From the NCBI GenBank assembly GCA_025642075.2, contig JAODUO010001069.1, positions 95,341-159,340 of the forward strand: DNA of 64,000 bases, written 5' to 3'. The position numbers and the translations under genes were made by a program. Numbering within the stretch: position 1 is the stretch's first letter; every line of letters starts with the position of its first letter. Shown piece by piece: positions 36,701 to 48,700 of this stretch. This DNA comes from Ridgeia piscesae. Its lineage: Eukaryota; Annelida; Polychaeta; Sabellida; Siboglinidae. Below the pieces are notes generated by a model. The model was not told where the DNA came from. It saw only the letters and a list, made by a program, of their open reading frames with translations, and ran no database searches.

Positions 36701-39700
36701 ACAAGGAACGTGGACACTTGTCACAAGGAACGAGGACCCTTGTCACAAGGAACGAAGACATTTGTCACAAGGAACGAGGACCCTTGTCACAAGGAACGAG
36801 GACACTTGTCACAACGAACGAGGACCCTTGTCACAACGAACGAAGACATTTGTCACAAGGAACGAGGACCCTTGTCACAAGGAACGAGGACACTTGTCAC
36901 AAGGAACGAGGACACTTGTCACAAGGAACGAGGACCCTTGTCACAACGAACGAAGACATTTGTCACAAGGAACGAGGACCCTTGTCACAATGAACGAGGA
37001 CCCTTGTCACAAGGAACGAGGACCCTTGTCACAACGAACGAAGACACTTGTCACAAGGAACGTGGACACTTGTCACAAGGAACGAGGACCCTTGTCACAA
37101 GGAACGAGGACCCTTGTCACAAGGAACGTGGACACTTGTCACAAGGAACGAGGACCCTTGTCACAACGAACGAAGACATTTGTCACAAGGAACATGAACA
37201 CATGTCACAAGGAACATGAACACATGTCACAAGGAACGTGGACACATGTCACAAGGAACGTGGACACATGTCACAAGGAACGTGGACACTTGTCACAAGG
37301 AACGAAGACACTTGTCACAAGGAACGGGGACACTTGTCACAAGGAACGAGGACACTTGTCACAAGGAACGAGTACACTTGTCACAAGGAACGAAGACACT
37401 TGTCACAAGGAACGTGGTCACTTGTCACAAGGAACGAGGACCCTTGTCACAAGGAACGTGGACACATGTCACAAGGAACGTGGACACATGTCACAAGGAA
37501 AGTGGACACATGTCACAAGGAACATGGACACACGTCACATTACTGATTATCGTCCAGTGTATGCTTGTTTCAGTGAAAGCATGGTGTACACTAGAGTATT
37601 ACAATGAGAACACATTTATGAGTGTACTACAATGAGAACATTGTGTACATGAATGTATTACAATGAGAATGTGGCATACATGAGTGCATTACAACGAGAA
37701 CCATGACCATGGTGTACACTGGGGTATTACAATGACACTACGTGTACACAACTGTATGACAATGAGAACACAGTGTACATGAGTGTGTCTTACCTAGAAC
37801 ATGGTGTACACCTTTGTATCCCATTCAGAACACTCTGTACACCTTAGGATGTTATTCAGAACTCTATGTACATTTTTGTATCTCAATCAGAGCACTGTGT
37901 ACACATTTGTAGCTTGGTCAGAACACTGTACACCAGTGTACATTGGCTAATACAGTGTACACCAGTATATCTTTATGTACAATAGTCCCCCTGTCATGGT
38001 TTGACCACTGACCACGATTTTTGCCGTAGGGTGATGGCCAGAGAGACTGTGAGGCACCGGTCAGCGTCATGGTCAGCCAGTCACTCATACGCAACTCATA
38101 CAACGTGCACACATTGCTGCGGTAAGTGCGGTCATCATACATAGCGGTCATCTCTTGTGTTCTACGTACAGAAGTTCTCTGCAGTGAAGTAGCCATGTTG
38201 TCACAGAGGAATCAGGCTGACAAAACTGTGTCACAGATATTTGTTGCAGATTGCGTCAATTGAAACAATTTGTAGAACACACACAAAGTATTGAAAACAA
38301 CGTACGTAAAACATACTGACATCATGTGTGATTTATATGACAGTTATAAGCAAAAGATAATTTCCTTGTACAAATTGTCAGCTTTTAAAACTATTTACTT
38401 ACATAATTTGAACAAAAAAATCGCATTAATTATATTCACATTTTCACAAGGAATGTGAGCATAAACAGCAACAAACGTTGCTTTAAATAAGCACTTTAGA
38501 TCAGCGTGGAGCTTGCTCCGCAGTGTGCACTAGGTACTGGGAAAGCTTGCCTTTGTAGGTTAAACTTAGTTTGAGCAACATGTCTCAGCGATGACCTCAG
38601 TTTTCTAGGGTTTGCTATGAATTCTTCCCTCGGCTGTGTTGATTTCATGACGTGCTCCGTGTGTAGTAGTGACAGTGTCTGTCTGTGCCACAGGACACAG
38701 ATGATTCTGTGTGTCATCAAGTTGACAGTGTCTGTCTGTGCCACAGGACACAGATGATTCTGTGTGTCATCAAGTTGACAGTGTCTGTCTGTATCACAGG
38801 ATACAGATGATTCTGTGTGTCATCAAGTTGACTGTCTGTCTGTGCCACAGGACACAGATGATTCTGTGTGTCATCAAGTTGACTGTGTCTGTGCCACAGG
38901 ATACAGATGATTCTACGTGCCATCAAGTTGACTTGTCTGTCTGTACCACAGGATACAGATGATTCTGTGTGTCATCAAGTTGACTGTGTCTGTCTGTTGG
39001 TACCACCGGATACAGATGATTCTGTGTGCCATCAAGTTGACTGTGTCTGTCTGTTTGTACCACCGGATACAGATGATTCTGTGTGTCATCAAGTTGACTG
39101 TGTCTGTTTGTACCACCGGATACAGATGATTCTGCGAGCCATCAAGTTGACTGTGTCTGTCTGTACCACAGGATACAGATAATTCTGTGTGTCATCAAGT
39201 TGACTGTGTCTGTTTGTACCACAGGATACAGATGATTCTGTGTGCCATCAAGTTGACTGTGTCTGTCTGTACCACAGGATACAGATGATTCTGTGTGCCA
39301 TCAAGTTGACTGTGTCTGTCTGTACCACAGGATACAGATGATTCTGTGTGTCATCAAGTTGACTGTGTCTGTCTGTGCCACAGGATACAGATGATTCTGT
39401 GTGCCATCAAGTTGACTGTGTCTGTCTGTCTGTGTCACAGGATACAGATGATTCTGTGTGCCATCAAGTTGACAGTGTCTGTCTGTGCCACAGGTTACAG
39501 ATGATTCTGTGTGCCATCAAGTTGACTGTGTCTGTCTGTGCCACAGGATACAGATGATTCTGTGTGCCATCAAGTTGACAGTGTCTGTCTGTGTCACAGG
39601 ATACAGATGATTCTGCGAGCCATCAAGTTGACTGTGTCTGTCTGTACCACAGGATACAGATGATTCTGTGTGCCATCAAGTTGACTGTGTCTGTCTGTCT

Positions 39701-42700
39701 GTGTCACAGGATACAGATGATTCTGTGTGCCATCAAGTTGACTGTGTCTGTCTGTCTGTGTCACAGGATACAGATGATTCTGTGTGTCATCAAGTTGACT
39801 GTGTCTGTCTGTCTGTGTCGCAGGATACAGATGATTCTGCGAGCCATCAAGTTGACTGTGTCTGTCTGTCTGTGCCACAGGATACAGATGATTCTGCGAG
39901 CCATCAAGTTGACTGTGTCTGTCTGTCTGTGTCACAGGATACAGATGATTCTGCGAGCCATCAAGTTGACTGTGTCTGTCTGTCTGTGTCACAGGATACA
40001 GATGATTCTGCGAGCCATCAAGTTGACTTTTTGTCTGTCTGTGTCACAGGATACAGATGATTCTGCGAGCCATCAAGTTGACTTTTCTGTCTGTCTTTTG
40101 TCACAGGATACAGATGATTCTGCGAGCCATCCAGTTGACTGTGTCTGTCTGTCTGTGTCACAGGATACAGATGATTCTGCGAGCCATCCAGTTGACTGTG
40201 TCTGTCTGTCTGTGTCACAGGATACAGATGATTCTGCGAGCCATCAAGTTGACTGTGTCTGTCTGTCTGTGTCACAGGATACAGATGATTCTGTGAGCCA
40301 TCAAGTTGACTGTGTCTGTCTGTCTGTGCCACAGGATACAGATGATTCTGCGAGCCATCAAGTTGACTGTGTCTGTCTGTCTGTGTCACAGGATACAGAT
40401 GATTCTGTGAGCCATCAAGTTGACTGTGTCTGTCTGTCTGTGTCACAGGATACAGATGATTCTGCGAGCCATCAAGTTGACTGTGTCTGTCTGTTGTGCC
40501 ACAGGATACAGATGATTCTGTGTGTCATCAAGTTGACTGTGTCTGTCTGTCTGTGCCACAGGATACAGATGATTCTGCGAGCCATCAAGTTGACTGTGTC
40601 TGTCTGTCTGTGCCACAGGATACAGATGATTCTGTGTGTCATCAAGTTGACTGTGTCTGTCTGTGTCACAGGATACAGATGATTCTGCGAGCCATCAAGT
40701 TGACTGTGTCTGTCTGTCTGTGCCACAGGATACAGATGATTCTGTGTGTCATCAAGTTGACTGTGTCTGTCTGTCTGTGCCACAGGATACAGATGATTCT
40801 GTGTGTCATCAAGTTGACTGTGTCTGTCTGTCTGTGCCACAGGATACAGATGATTCTGCGAGCCATCAAGTTGACTGTGTCTGTCTGTCTGTGCCACAGG
40901 ATACAGATGATTCTGTGTGTCATCAAGTTGACTGTGTCTGTCTGTCTGTGTCACAGGATACAGATGATTCTGTGTGTCATCAAGTTGACTGTGTCTGTCT
41001 GTCTGTGCCACAGGATACAGATGATTCTGCGAGCCATCAAGTTGACTGTGTCTGTCTGTCTGTGCCACAGGATACAGATGATTCTGTGTGTCATCAGTTG
41101 ACTGTCTGTCTGTCTGTCCACAGGATACAGATGATTCTGTGTGTCATCAAGTTACTGTGTCTGTCTGTCGTGCCACAGGATACAGATGATTCTGCGAGCC
41201 ATCAAGTTGACTGTGTCTGTCTGTCTGTGTCACAGGATACAGATGATTCTGTGTGTCATCAAGTTGACTGTGTCTGTCTGTCTGTGCCACAGGATACAGA
41301 TGATTCTGCGAGCCATCAAGTTGACTGTGTCTGTCTGTGCCACAGGATACAGATGATTCTGTGTGTCATCAAGTTGACTGTGTCTGTCTGTCTGTGCCAC
41401 AGGATACAGATGATTCTGTGTGTCATCAAGTTGACTGTGTCTGTCTGTCTGTGCCACAGGATACAGATGATTCTGCGAGCCATCAAGTTGACTGTGTCTG
41501 TCTGTCTGTGTCACAGGATACAGATGATTCTGTGAGCCATCAAGTTGACTGTGTCTGTCTGTCTGTGCCACAGGATACAGATGATTCTGCGAGCCATCAA
41601 GTTGACTGTGTCTGTCTGTGTCGCAGGATACAGATGATTCTGCGAGCCATCAAGTTGACTGTGTCTGTCTGTGTCGCAGGATACAGATGATTCTGCGAGC
41701 CATCAAGTTGACTGTGTCTGTCTGTGTCGCAGGATACAGATGATTCTGCGAGCCATCAAGTTGACTGTGTCTGTCTGTGTCGCAGGATACAGATGATTCT
41801 GCGAGCCATCAAGTTGACTGTGTCTGTCTGTCTGTGTCACAGGATACAGATGATTCTGTGTGCCATCAAGTTGACTGTGTCTGTCTGTGCCACAGGATAC
41901 AGATGATTCTGCGAGCCATCAAGTTGACTGTGTCTGTCTGTCTGTGCCACAGGATACAGATGATTCTGTGTGTCATCAAGTTGACTGTGTCTGTCTGTCT
42001 GTGTCACAGGATACAGATGAATTCTGCGAGCCATCAAGTTGACTGTGTCTGTCTGTGTCGCAGGATACAGATGATTCTGCGAGCCATCAAGTTGACTGTG
42101 TCTGTCTGTGTCACAGGATACAGATGATTCTGCGAGCCATCAAGTTGACTGTGTCTGTCTGTGTCGCAGGATACAGATGATTCTGCGAGCCATCAAGTTG
42201 ACTGTGTCTGTCTGTGTCACAGGATACAGATGATTCTGCGAGCCATCAAGTTGACTGTGTCTGTCTGTCTGTGTCACAGGATACAGATGATTCTGCGTGC
42301 CATCAAGTTGACTGTGTCTGTCTGTCTGTGCCACAGGATACAGATGATTCTGCGAGCCATCAAGTTGACTGTGTCTGTCTGTCTGTGTCACAGGATACAG
42401 ATGATTCTGCGAGCCATCAAGTTGACTGTGTCTGTCTGTCTGTGCCACAGGATACAGATGATTCTGCGAGCCATCAAGTTGACTGTGTCTGTCTGTCTGT
42501 GTTGCAGGATACAGATGATTCTGCGAGCCATCAAGTTGACTGTGTCTGTCTGTCTGTGTCGCAGGATACAGATGATTCTGTGTGTCATCAAGTTGACTGT
42601 GTCTGTCTGTCTGTGTCACAGGATACAGATGATTCTGCGAGCCATCAAGTTGACTGTGTCTGTCTGTCTGTCACAGGATACAGATGATTCTGCGAGCCAT

Positions 42701-45700
42701 CAAGCAAACAAGACATTCCGTGGAGAGAGTCAGAGAACACATAGAAGAGAAACTGCCAGTGTCTAGTGCACTACAGAACAAGGTAAACACCAGAACTCGC
42801 GTCTTCTAGTGAATAAACACCCCACTTTGTTCCTTCTACAGAACAAGGTTAACACCTTTTTGTTAGTTTTCCATAGAACAAGGTAAACAACTCTTCTGTT
42901 AGTCTTCCATAGAACAAGGTAAACACCTCTTCTGTTAGTCTTCCATAGAACAAGGTAAACACCTCTTCTATTCAGTCTTCCATAGAACAAGGTAAACACC
43001 TCTTCTATCAGTCTTCCATAGAACAAGGTAAACAACTCTTCTGTTAGTCTTCCACGGAACAAGGTAAACACCTCTTCTGTTAGTCTTCCACGAACAAGGT
43101 AAATGTCCCTTTTAAGATAATGTGATCTGTCCCCAGTTTGGCATTCTATTAATAGTTTGAACGTTGTTTCACTTCAGACCTCCCAGAGGGAGCTGCTAAC
43201 CACGAGGACACGTTTGATGTGTAGCGACTTCGAGTGGAGAATGACCAAACTTAATTCTGAACGAGAAAAATATGATCTGCTTCATCGAACCAATCAACAG
43301 AGAGGTAGGTGACTGTCAGGTGACACGTGGCTTAGGTAGCCCGTTTTTAAATTCGTAATTTTGTTCTTGGATTTGTAAACAGATTTGGTAAATGACCTTT
43401 TTAACTTTAATTTTGGTCAATAATACTAACTTACTGCGTTGCTTCTCACATCATCTGCGCAAACATAAATGTTTCGCTGCACCACATTTAGCTTCCTGAA
43501 GTAGACCAAATGATCACATATAACATTAAGGCCAATATGATAAGTGTGTTGTCAGTTACACATGTTATAATATTTTATTGTTCTGTATTTAACTTGATTG
43601 TGATACTAGTGTTTACGTAATTACGTGTCTTTAGTCTTGATAAATTTACTGCTACACGTAAGGTGCATTTCGTAAAGGGTTTCATTGTTAAGTAGTGTAC
43701 AAAATTTTGTCTGTTAGAAACTGTACAGAATGTTTGTAGAGTATATACATGTCCACCGTTCACTCGTGTCTCTTGCAGAGAAAGCCCTCAAGATATACAT
43801 GTACACCGTTCACTCATGTCTCTTGCAGAGAAAACCCTGAAGGAATACTTTTGAGATTCTACAGGAAGACAAAACATCCCTGCATGAGAACAAACAGAGC
43901 TACTTTGAAGTGAGGTCAGTACAGACGTGGTAGTTGTCGTGAGAGTGAGAGATACTTTGAAGTGAGGTCAGTACAGACGTGGTAGTTGTCGTGAGTGTGA
44001 GAGCTACTTTGAAGTGAGGTCAGTACAGACGTGGTAGTTGTCGTGAGTGTGAGAGATACTTTGAAGTGAGGTCAGTACAGACGTGGTAGTTGTCGTGAGT
44101 GTGAGAGATACTTTGAAGTGAGGTCAGTACAGACGTGGTAGTTGTCGTGAGTGTGAGAGATACTTTGAAGTGAGGTCAGTACAGACGTGGTAGTTGTCGT
44201 GAGTGTGAGAGCTACTTTGAAGTGAGGTCAGTACAGACGTGGTAGTTGTCGTGAGTGTGAGAGATACTTTGAAGTGAGGTCAGTACAGACGTGGTAGTTG
44301 TCGTGAGTGTGAAGATCTTGAAGTGAGGTCAGTACAGACGTGGTAGTTGTCGTGAGTGTGAGAGATACTTTGAAGTGAGGTCAGTACAGACGTGGTAGTT
44401 GTCGTGAGTGTGAGAGATACTTTGAAGTGAGGTCAGTACAGACGTGGTAGTTGTCGTGAGGTGAGAGATACTTTGAAGTGAGGTCAGTACAGACGTGGTA
44501 GTTGTCGTGAGTGTGAGAGATACTTTGAAGTGAGGTCAGTACAGACGTGGTAGTTGTCGTGAGTGTGAGAGCTACTTTGAAGTGAGGTCAGTACAGACGT
44601 GGTAGTTGTCGTGAGTGTGAGAGATACTTTGAAGTGAGGTCAGTACAGACGTGGTAGTTGTCGTGAGTGTGAGAGATCTTTGAAGTGAGGTCAGTACAGA
44701 CGTGGTAGTTGTCGTGAGTGTGAGAGATACTTTGAAGTGAGGTCAGTACAGACGTGGTAGTTGTCGTGAGTGTGAGAGATACTTTGAAGTGAGGTCAGTA
44801 CAGACGTGGTAGTTGTCGTGAGTGTGAGAGATACTTTGAAGTGAGGTCAGTACAGACGTGGTAGTTGTCGTGAGTGTGAGAGATACTTTGAAGTGAGGTC
44901 AGTACAGACGTGGTAGTTGTCGTGAGTGTGAGAGATACTTTGAAGTGAGGTCAGTACAGACGTGGTAGTTGTCGTGAGTGTGAGAGATACTTTGAAGTGA
45001 GGTCAGTACAGACGTGGTAGTTGTCGTGAGTGTGAGAGATACTTTGAAGTGAGGTCAGTACAGACGTGGTAGTTGTCGTGAGTGTGAGAGATACTTTGAA
45101 GTGAGGTCAGTACAGACGTGGTAGTTGTTGTGAGTGTGAGAGCTACTTTGAAGTGAGGTCAGTACAGACGTGGCAGTTGTCGTGAGTGTGAGAGATACTT
45201 TGAAGTGAGGTCAGTACAGACGTGGTAGTTGTCGTGAGTGTGAGAGATACTTTGAAGTGAGGTCAGTACAGACGTGGTAGTTGTCGTGAGTGTGAGAGAT
45301 ACTTTGAAGTGAGGTCAGTACAGACGTGGTAGTTGTCGTGAGTGTGAGAGATACTTTGAAGTGAGGTCAGTACAGACGTGGTAGTTGTCGTGAGTGTGAG
45401 AGATACTTTGAAGTGAGGTCAGTACAGACGTGGTAGTTGTCGTGAGTGTGAGAGATACTTTGAAGTGAGGTCAGTACAGACGTGGTAGTTGTCGTGAGTG
45501 TGAGAGATACTTTGAAGTGAGGTCAGTACAGACTGGTAGTTGTCGTGAGTGTGAGAGATACTTTGAAGTGAGGTCAGTACAGACGTGGAGTTGTCGTGAG
45601 TGTGAGAGCTACTTTGAAGTGAGGTCAGTACAGACGTGGAGTTGTCTGAGTGTGAGAGATACTTTGAAGTGGGTCAGTACAGACTGGAGTTGTCTGAGTG

Positions 45701-48700
45701 TGAGAGATACTTTGAAGTGAGGTCAGTACAGACGTGGTAGTTGTCGTGAGTGTGAGAGATACTTTGAAGTGAGGTCAGTACAGACGTGGTAGTTGTCGTG
45801 AGTGTGAGAGATACTTTGAAGTGAGGTCAGTACAGACGTGGTAGTTGTCGTGAGTGTGAGAGATACTTTGAAGTGAGGTCAGTACAGACGTGGTAGTTGT
45901 CGTGAGTGTGAGAGATACTTTGAAGTGAGGTCAGTACAGACGTGGTAGTTGTCGTGAGTGTGAGAGATACTTTGAAGTGAGGTCAGTACAGACGTGGTAG
46001 TTGTCGTGAGAGTGAGAGATACTTTGAAGTGAGGTCAGTACAGACGTGGCAGTTGTCGTGAGTGTGAGAGCTACTTTGAAGTGAGGTCAGTACAGACGTG
46101 GTAGTTGTCGTGAGTGTGAGAGATACTTTGAAGTGAGGTCAGTACAGACGTGGTAGTTGTCGTGAGTGTGAGAGATACTTTGAAGTGAGGTCAGTACAGA
46201 CGTGGTAGTTGTCGTGAGTGTGAGAGATACTTTGAAGTGAGGTCAGTACAGACGTGGTAGTTGTCGTGAGTGTGAGAGATACTTTGAAGTGAGGTCAGTA
46301 CAGACGTGGTAGTTGTCATGAGTGTGAGAGATCCTTTGAAGTGAGGTCAGTACAGACATGGTAGTTGTCATCAGTGTGAGAAATACTATACAAGAATAAT
46401 TCTGCTGAAGGTATGTGGCATGTTAATTTGTACTTAATGAGCCTGAAATGCTGTTTTAATTTTCAATGTTGCATCCCAGAAATATTCAAAAATTAATTAT
46501 ATACTAATTAACTAAATTTTGAACATCAATTTGTTAACTTGTGGGGTGTCCCCAACCATTAATGCTTTTGAAGTTGGATAAAACCACGGTGGGGTGAAGT
46601 ACAAAGCACGATGTGTTGTGTCACAAATTCATGTCACAAGATGACCCTGACATGTCATTGTGTCAAGCATGTAATGACAAAAGATTAAATGATGTGTCGT
46701 TTAAAACATGTAACACAAGGTGACGACATTGCGGTGTCATGTGTCATGTGTCATGTGTCATGTGTCATGTGTCATGTGTCATGTGTCATGTGTCATGTGT
46801 CATGTGTCATGTGTCATGTGTCATGTGTCATGTGTCATGACATACTTGACATGCCACATTGTGTTGTCTTATATCATGACATGCTTGACACAATAACACA
46901 TAGTGTCATATTGTGTCATGACATGCTTGACACAACGACACACTGTGTCATCTTGTGTAGATATGCTCAACACAATGGCACAGAGACACAATGTGTCAAT
47001 CAAGACAACACAATGTGTTGTTGTGTCTAGCATATCATGACACAAGATGACGCATGAGAGTCACTAGTTGTTGTCGTGTGTCACTAGGGAGGAGTTGATC
47101 AAGACGGGGGCACAACTTGTCATGAGACGCAAACAGCTCATCTCTGAACTCAGTCTCATCTACCCCGTTGTAGAGGTAAGGTCACCCACCTCATTGACCC
47201 CATTGTAGAGGTAAGGTCACCCACCTCATTGACCCCATTGTTGAGGTAAGGTCACCCACCTCATTGACCCCATTGTTGAGGTAAGGTCACCCACCTCATT
47301 GACCCCATTGTAGAGGTAAGGTTACCCACCTCATTGACCCCATTGTAGAGGTAAGGTCACCCAACTCATTGACCACATTGTAGAGGTAAGGTCACCCACC
47401 TCATTGACCCCATTGTAGAGGTAAGGTCACCCACCTCATTGACCCCATTGTAGAGGTAAGGTCACCCACCTAATTGACCCCATTGTTGAGGTAAGGTCAC
47501 CCACCTCATTGACCCCATTGTAGAGGTAAGGTCACCCACATCATTGACCCCATTGTAGAGGTAAGGTCACCCACCTCATTGACCCCATTGTTGAGGTAAG
47601 GCCACCCACCTCATTGACCCCATTGTTGAGGTAAGGTCACCCACCTCATTGACCCCATTGTAGAGGTAAGGTCACCCACATCATTGACCCCATTGTTGAG
47701 GTAAGGTCACCCACCTCATTGACCCCATTGTAGAGGTAAGGTCACCCACCTCATTGCACCCATTGTAGAGGTAAGGTCACCCACCTCTTGACCCCATTGT
47801 GTTGCTTAATCACCCACATCTTGACCCCATTGTAGAGGTAAGGTCACCCACATCGTTTTCCCCATTGTGAGATAAGCTCAAAACCCACCACAAATTTTAA
47901 CCCCAATTTTGTTGTAAGGTCACCCACCTCATTTACCCCATTTTAGAGTAATGGTCTGTGTCACCCGGGGTTGACCCCAATTGTAGAGGAAAAGTCTCTA
48001 AACCCCTCTCATTACCCCATTGTAGAGGTAAGGTCACCCACCTCATTGACCCCATTGTAGAGGTAAGGTTACCCACCTCATTGACCCCATTGTAGAGGTA
48101 AGGTCACCCACCTCATTGACCCCATTGTAGAGGTAAGGTCACCCACCTCATTGACCCCATTGTAGAGGTAAGGTCACCCACCTCATTGACCCCATTGTAG
48201 AGGTAAGGTCACCCACCTCATTGACCACCATTGTAGAGGTAAGGTCACCCACCTAATTGACCACATTGTAGAGGTAAGGTCACCCACCTAATTGACCACA
48301 TTGTAGAAGTAATGTCACCCACCTAATTGACCACATTGTAGAGGTAAGGTCACCCACCTAATGGACCACCCTTGTAGAAGGGAATTCACCCACCTAATTG
48401 ACCACCCTTGTAGAAGGGAAGGTCACCCACCTAATTGACCACATTGTAGAGGTAAGGTCACCCACCTCATGGACCCCATTGTAGAGGTAAGGTCACCCAC
48501 CTAATTGACCACATTGTAGAGGTAAGGTCACCCACCTAATTGACCACATTGTAGAAGTAAGGTCACCCACCTAATTGACCACATTGTAGAGATAAGGTCA
48601 CCCACCTCATTGACCCCATTGTAGAGGTAAGGTCACCCACCTAATTGACCCCATTGTAGATGTAATGTCACCCACCCCATTGACCCCATTGTAGAGGTAA

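Noticed and set aside
35104..37540. CRISPR-like regular repeats
   Set aside because: Units are contiguous with no unique spacers, there are no cas genes, and the context is a eukaryotic intron. The same holds for the other arrays in the window.
36168..37607. Up to 479-codon plus-strand Cys/His-rich frames that look like zinc fingers
   Set aside because: Product of the intronic 22-bp minisatellite, with the same peptide in all three frames. The CH spacing reflects the repeat and not a zinc-finger pattern.
39591..40682. 363-codon Cys-rich frame and its antisense frames
   Set aside because: Generated by the exon 8 acceptor array. Only the last 106 nt are genuine exon.
43779..43828. Upstream acceptor of exon 10 as the true exon start
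   Set aside because: Using it adds 50 nt and creates an in-frame stop shortly after.
46689..47030. 113-codon Cys/His/Val frame (SCVMCHV repeats)
   Set aside because: Translation of the TGTCATG heptamer microsatellite.
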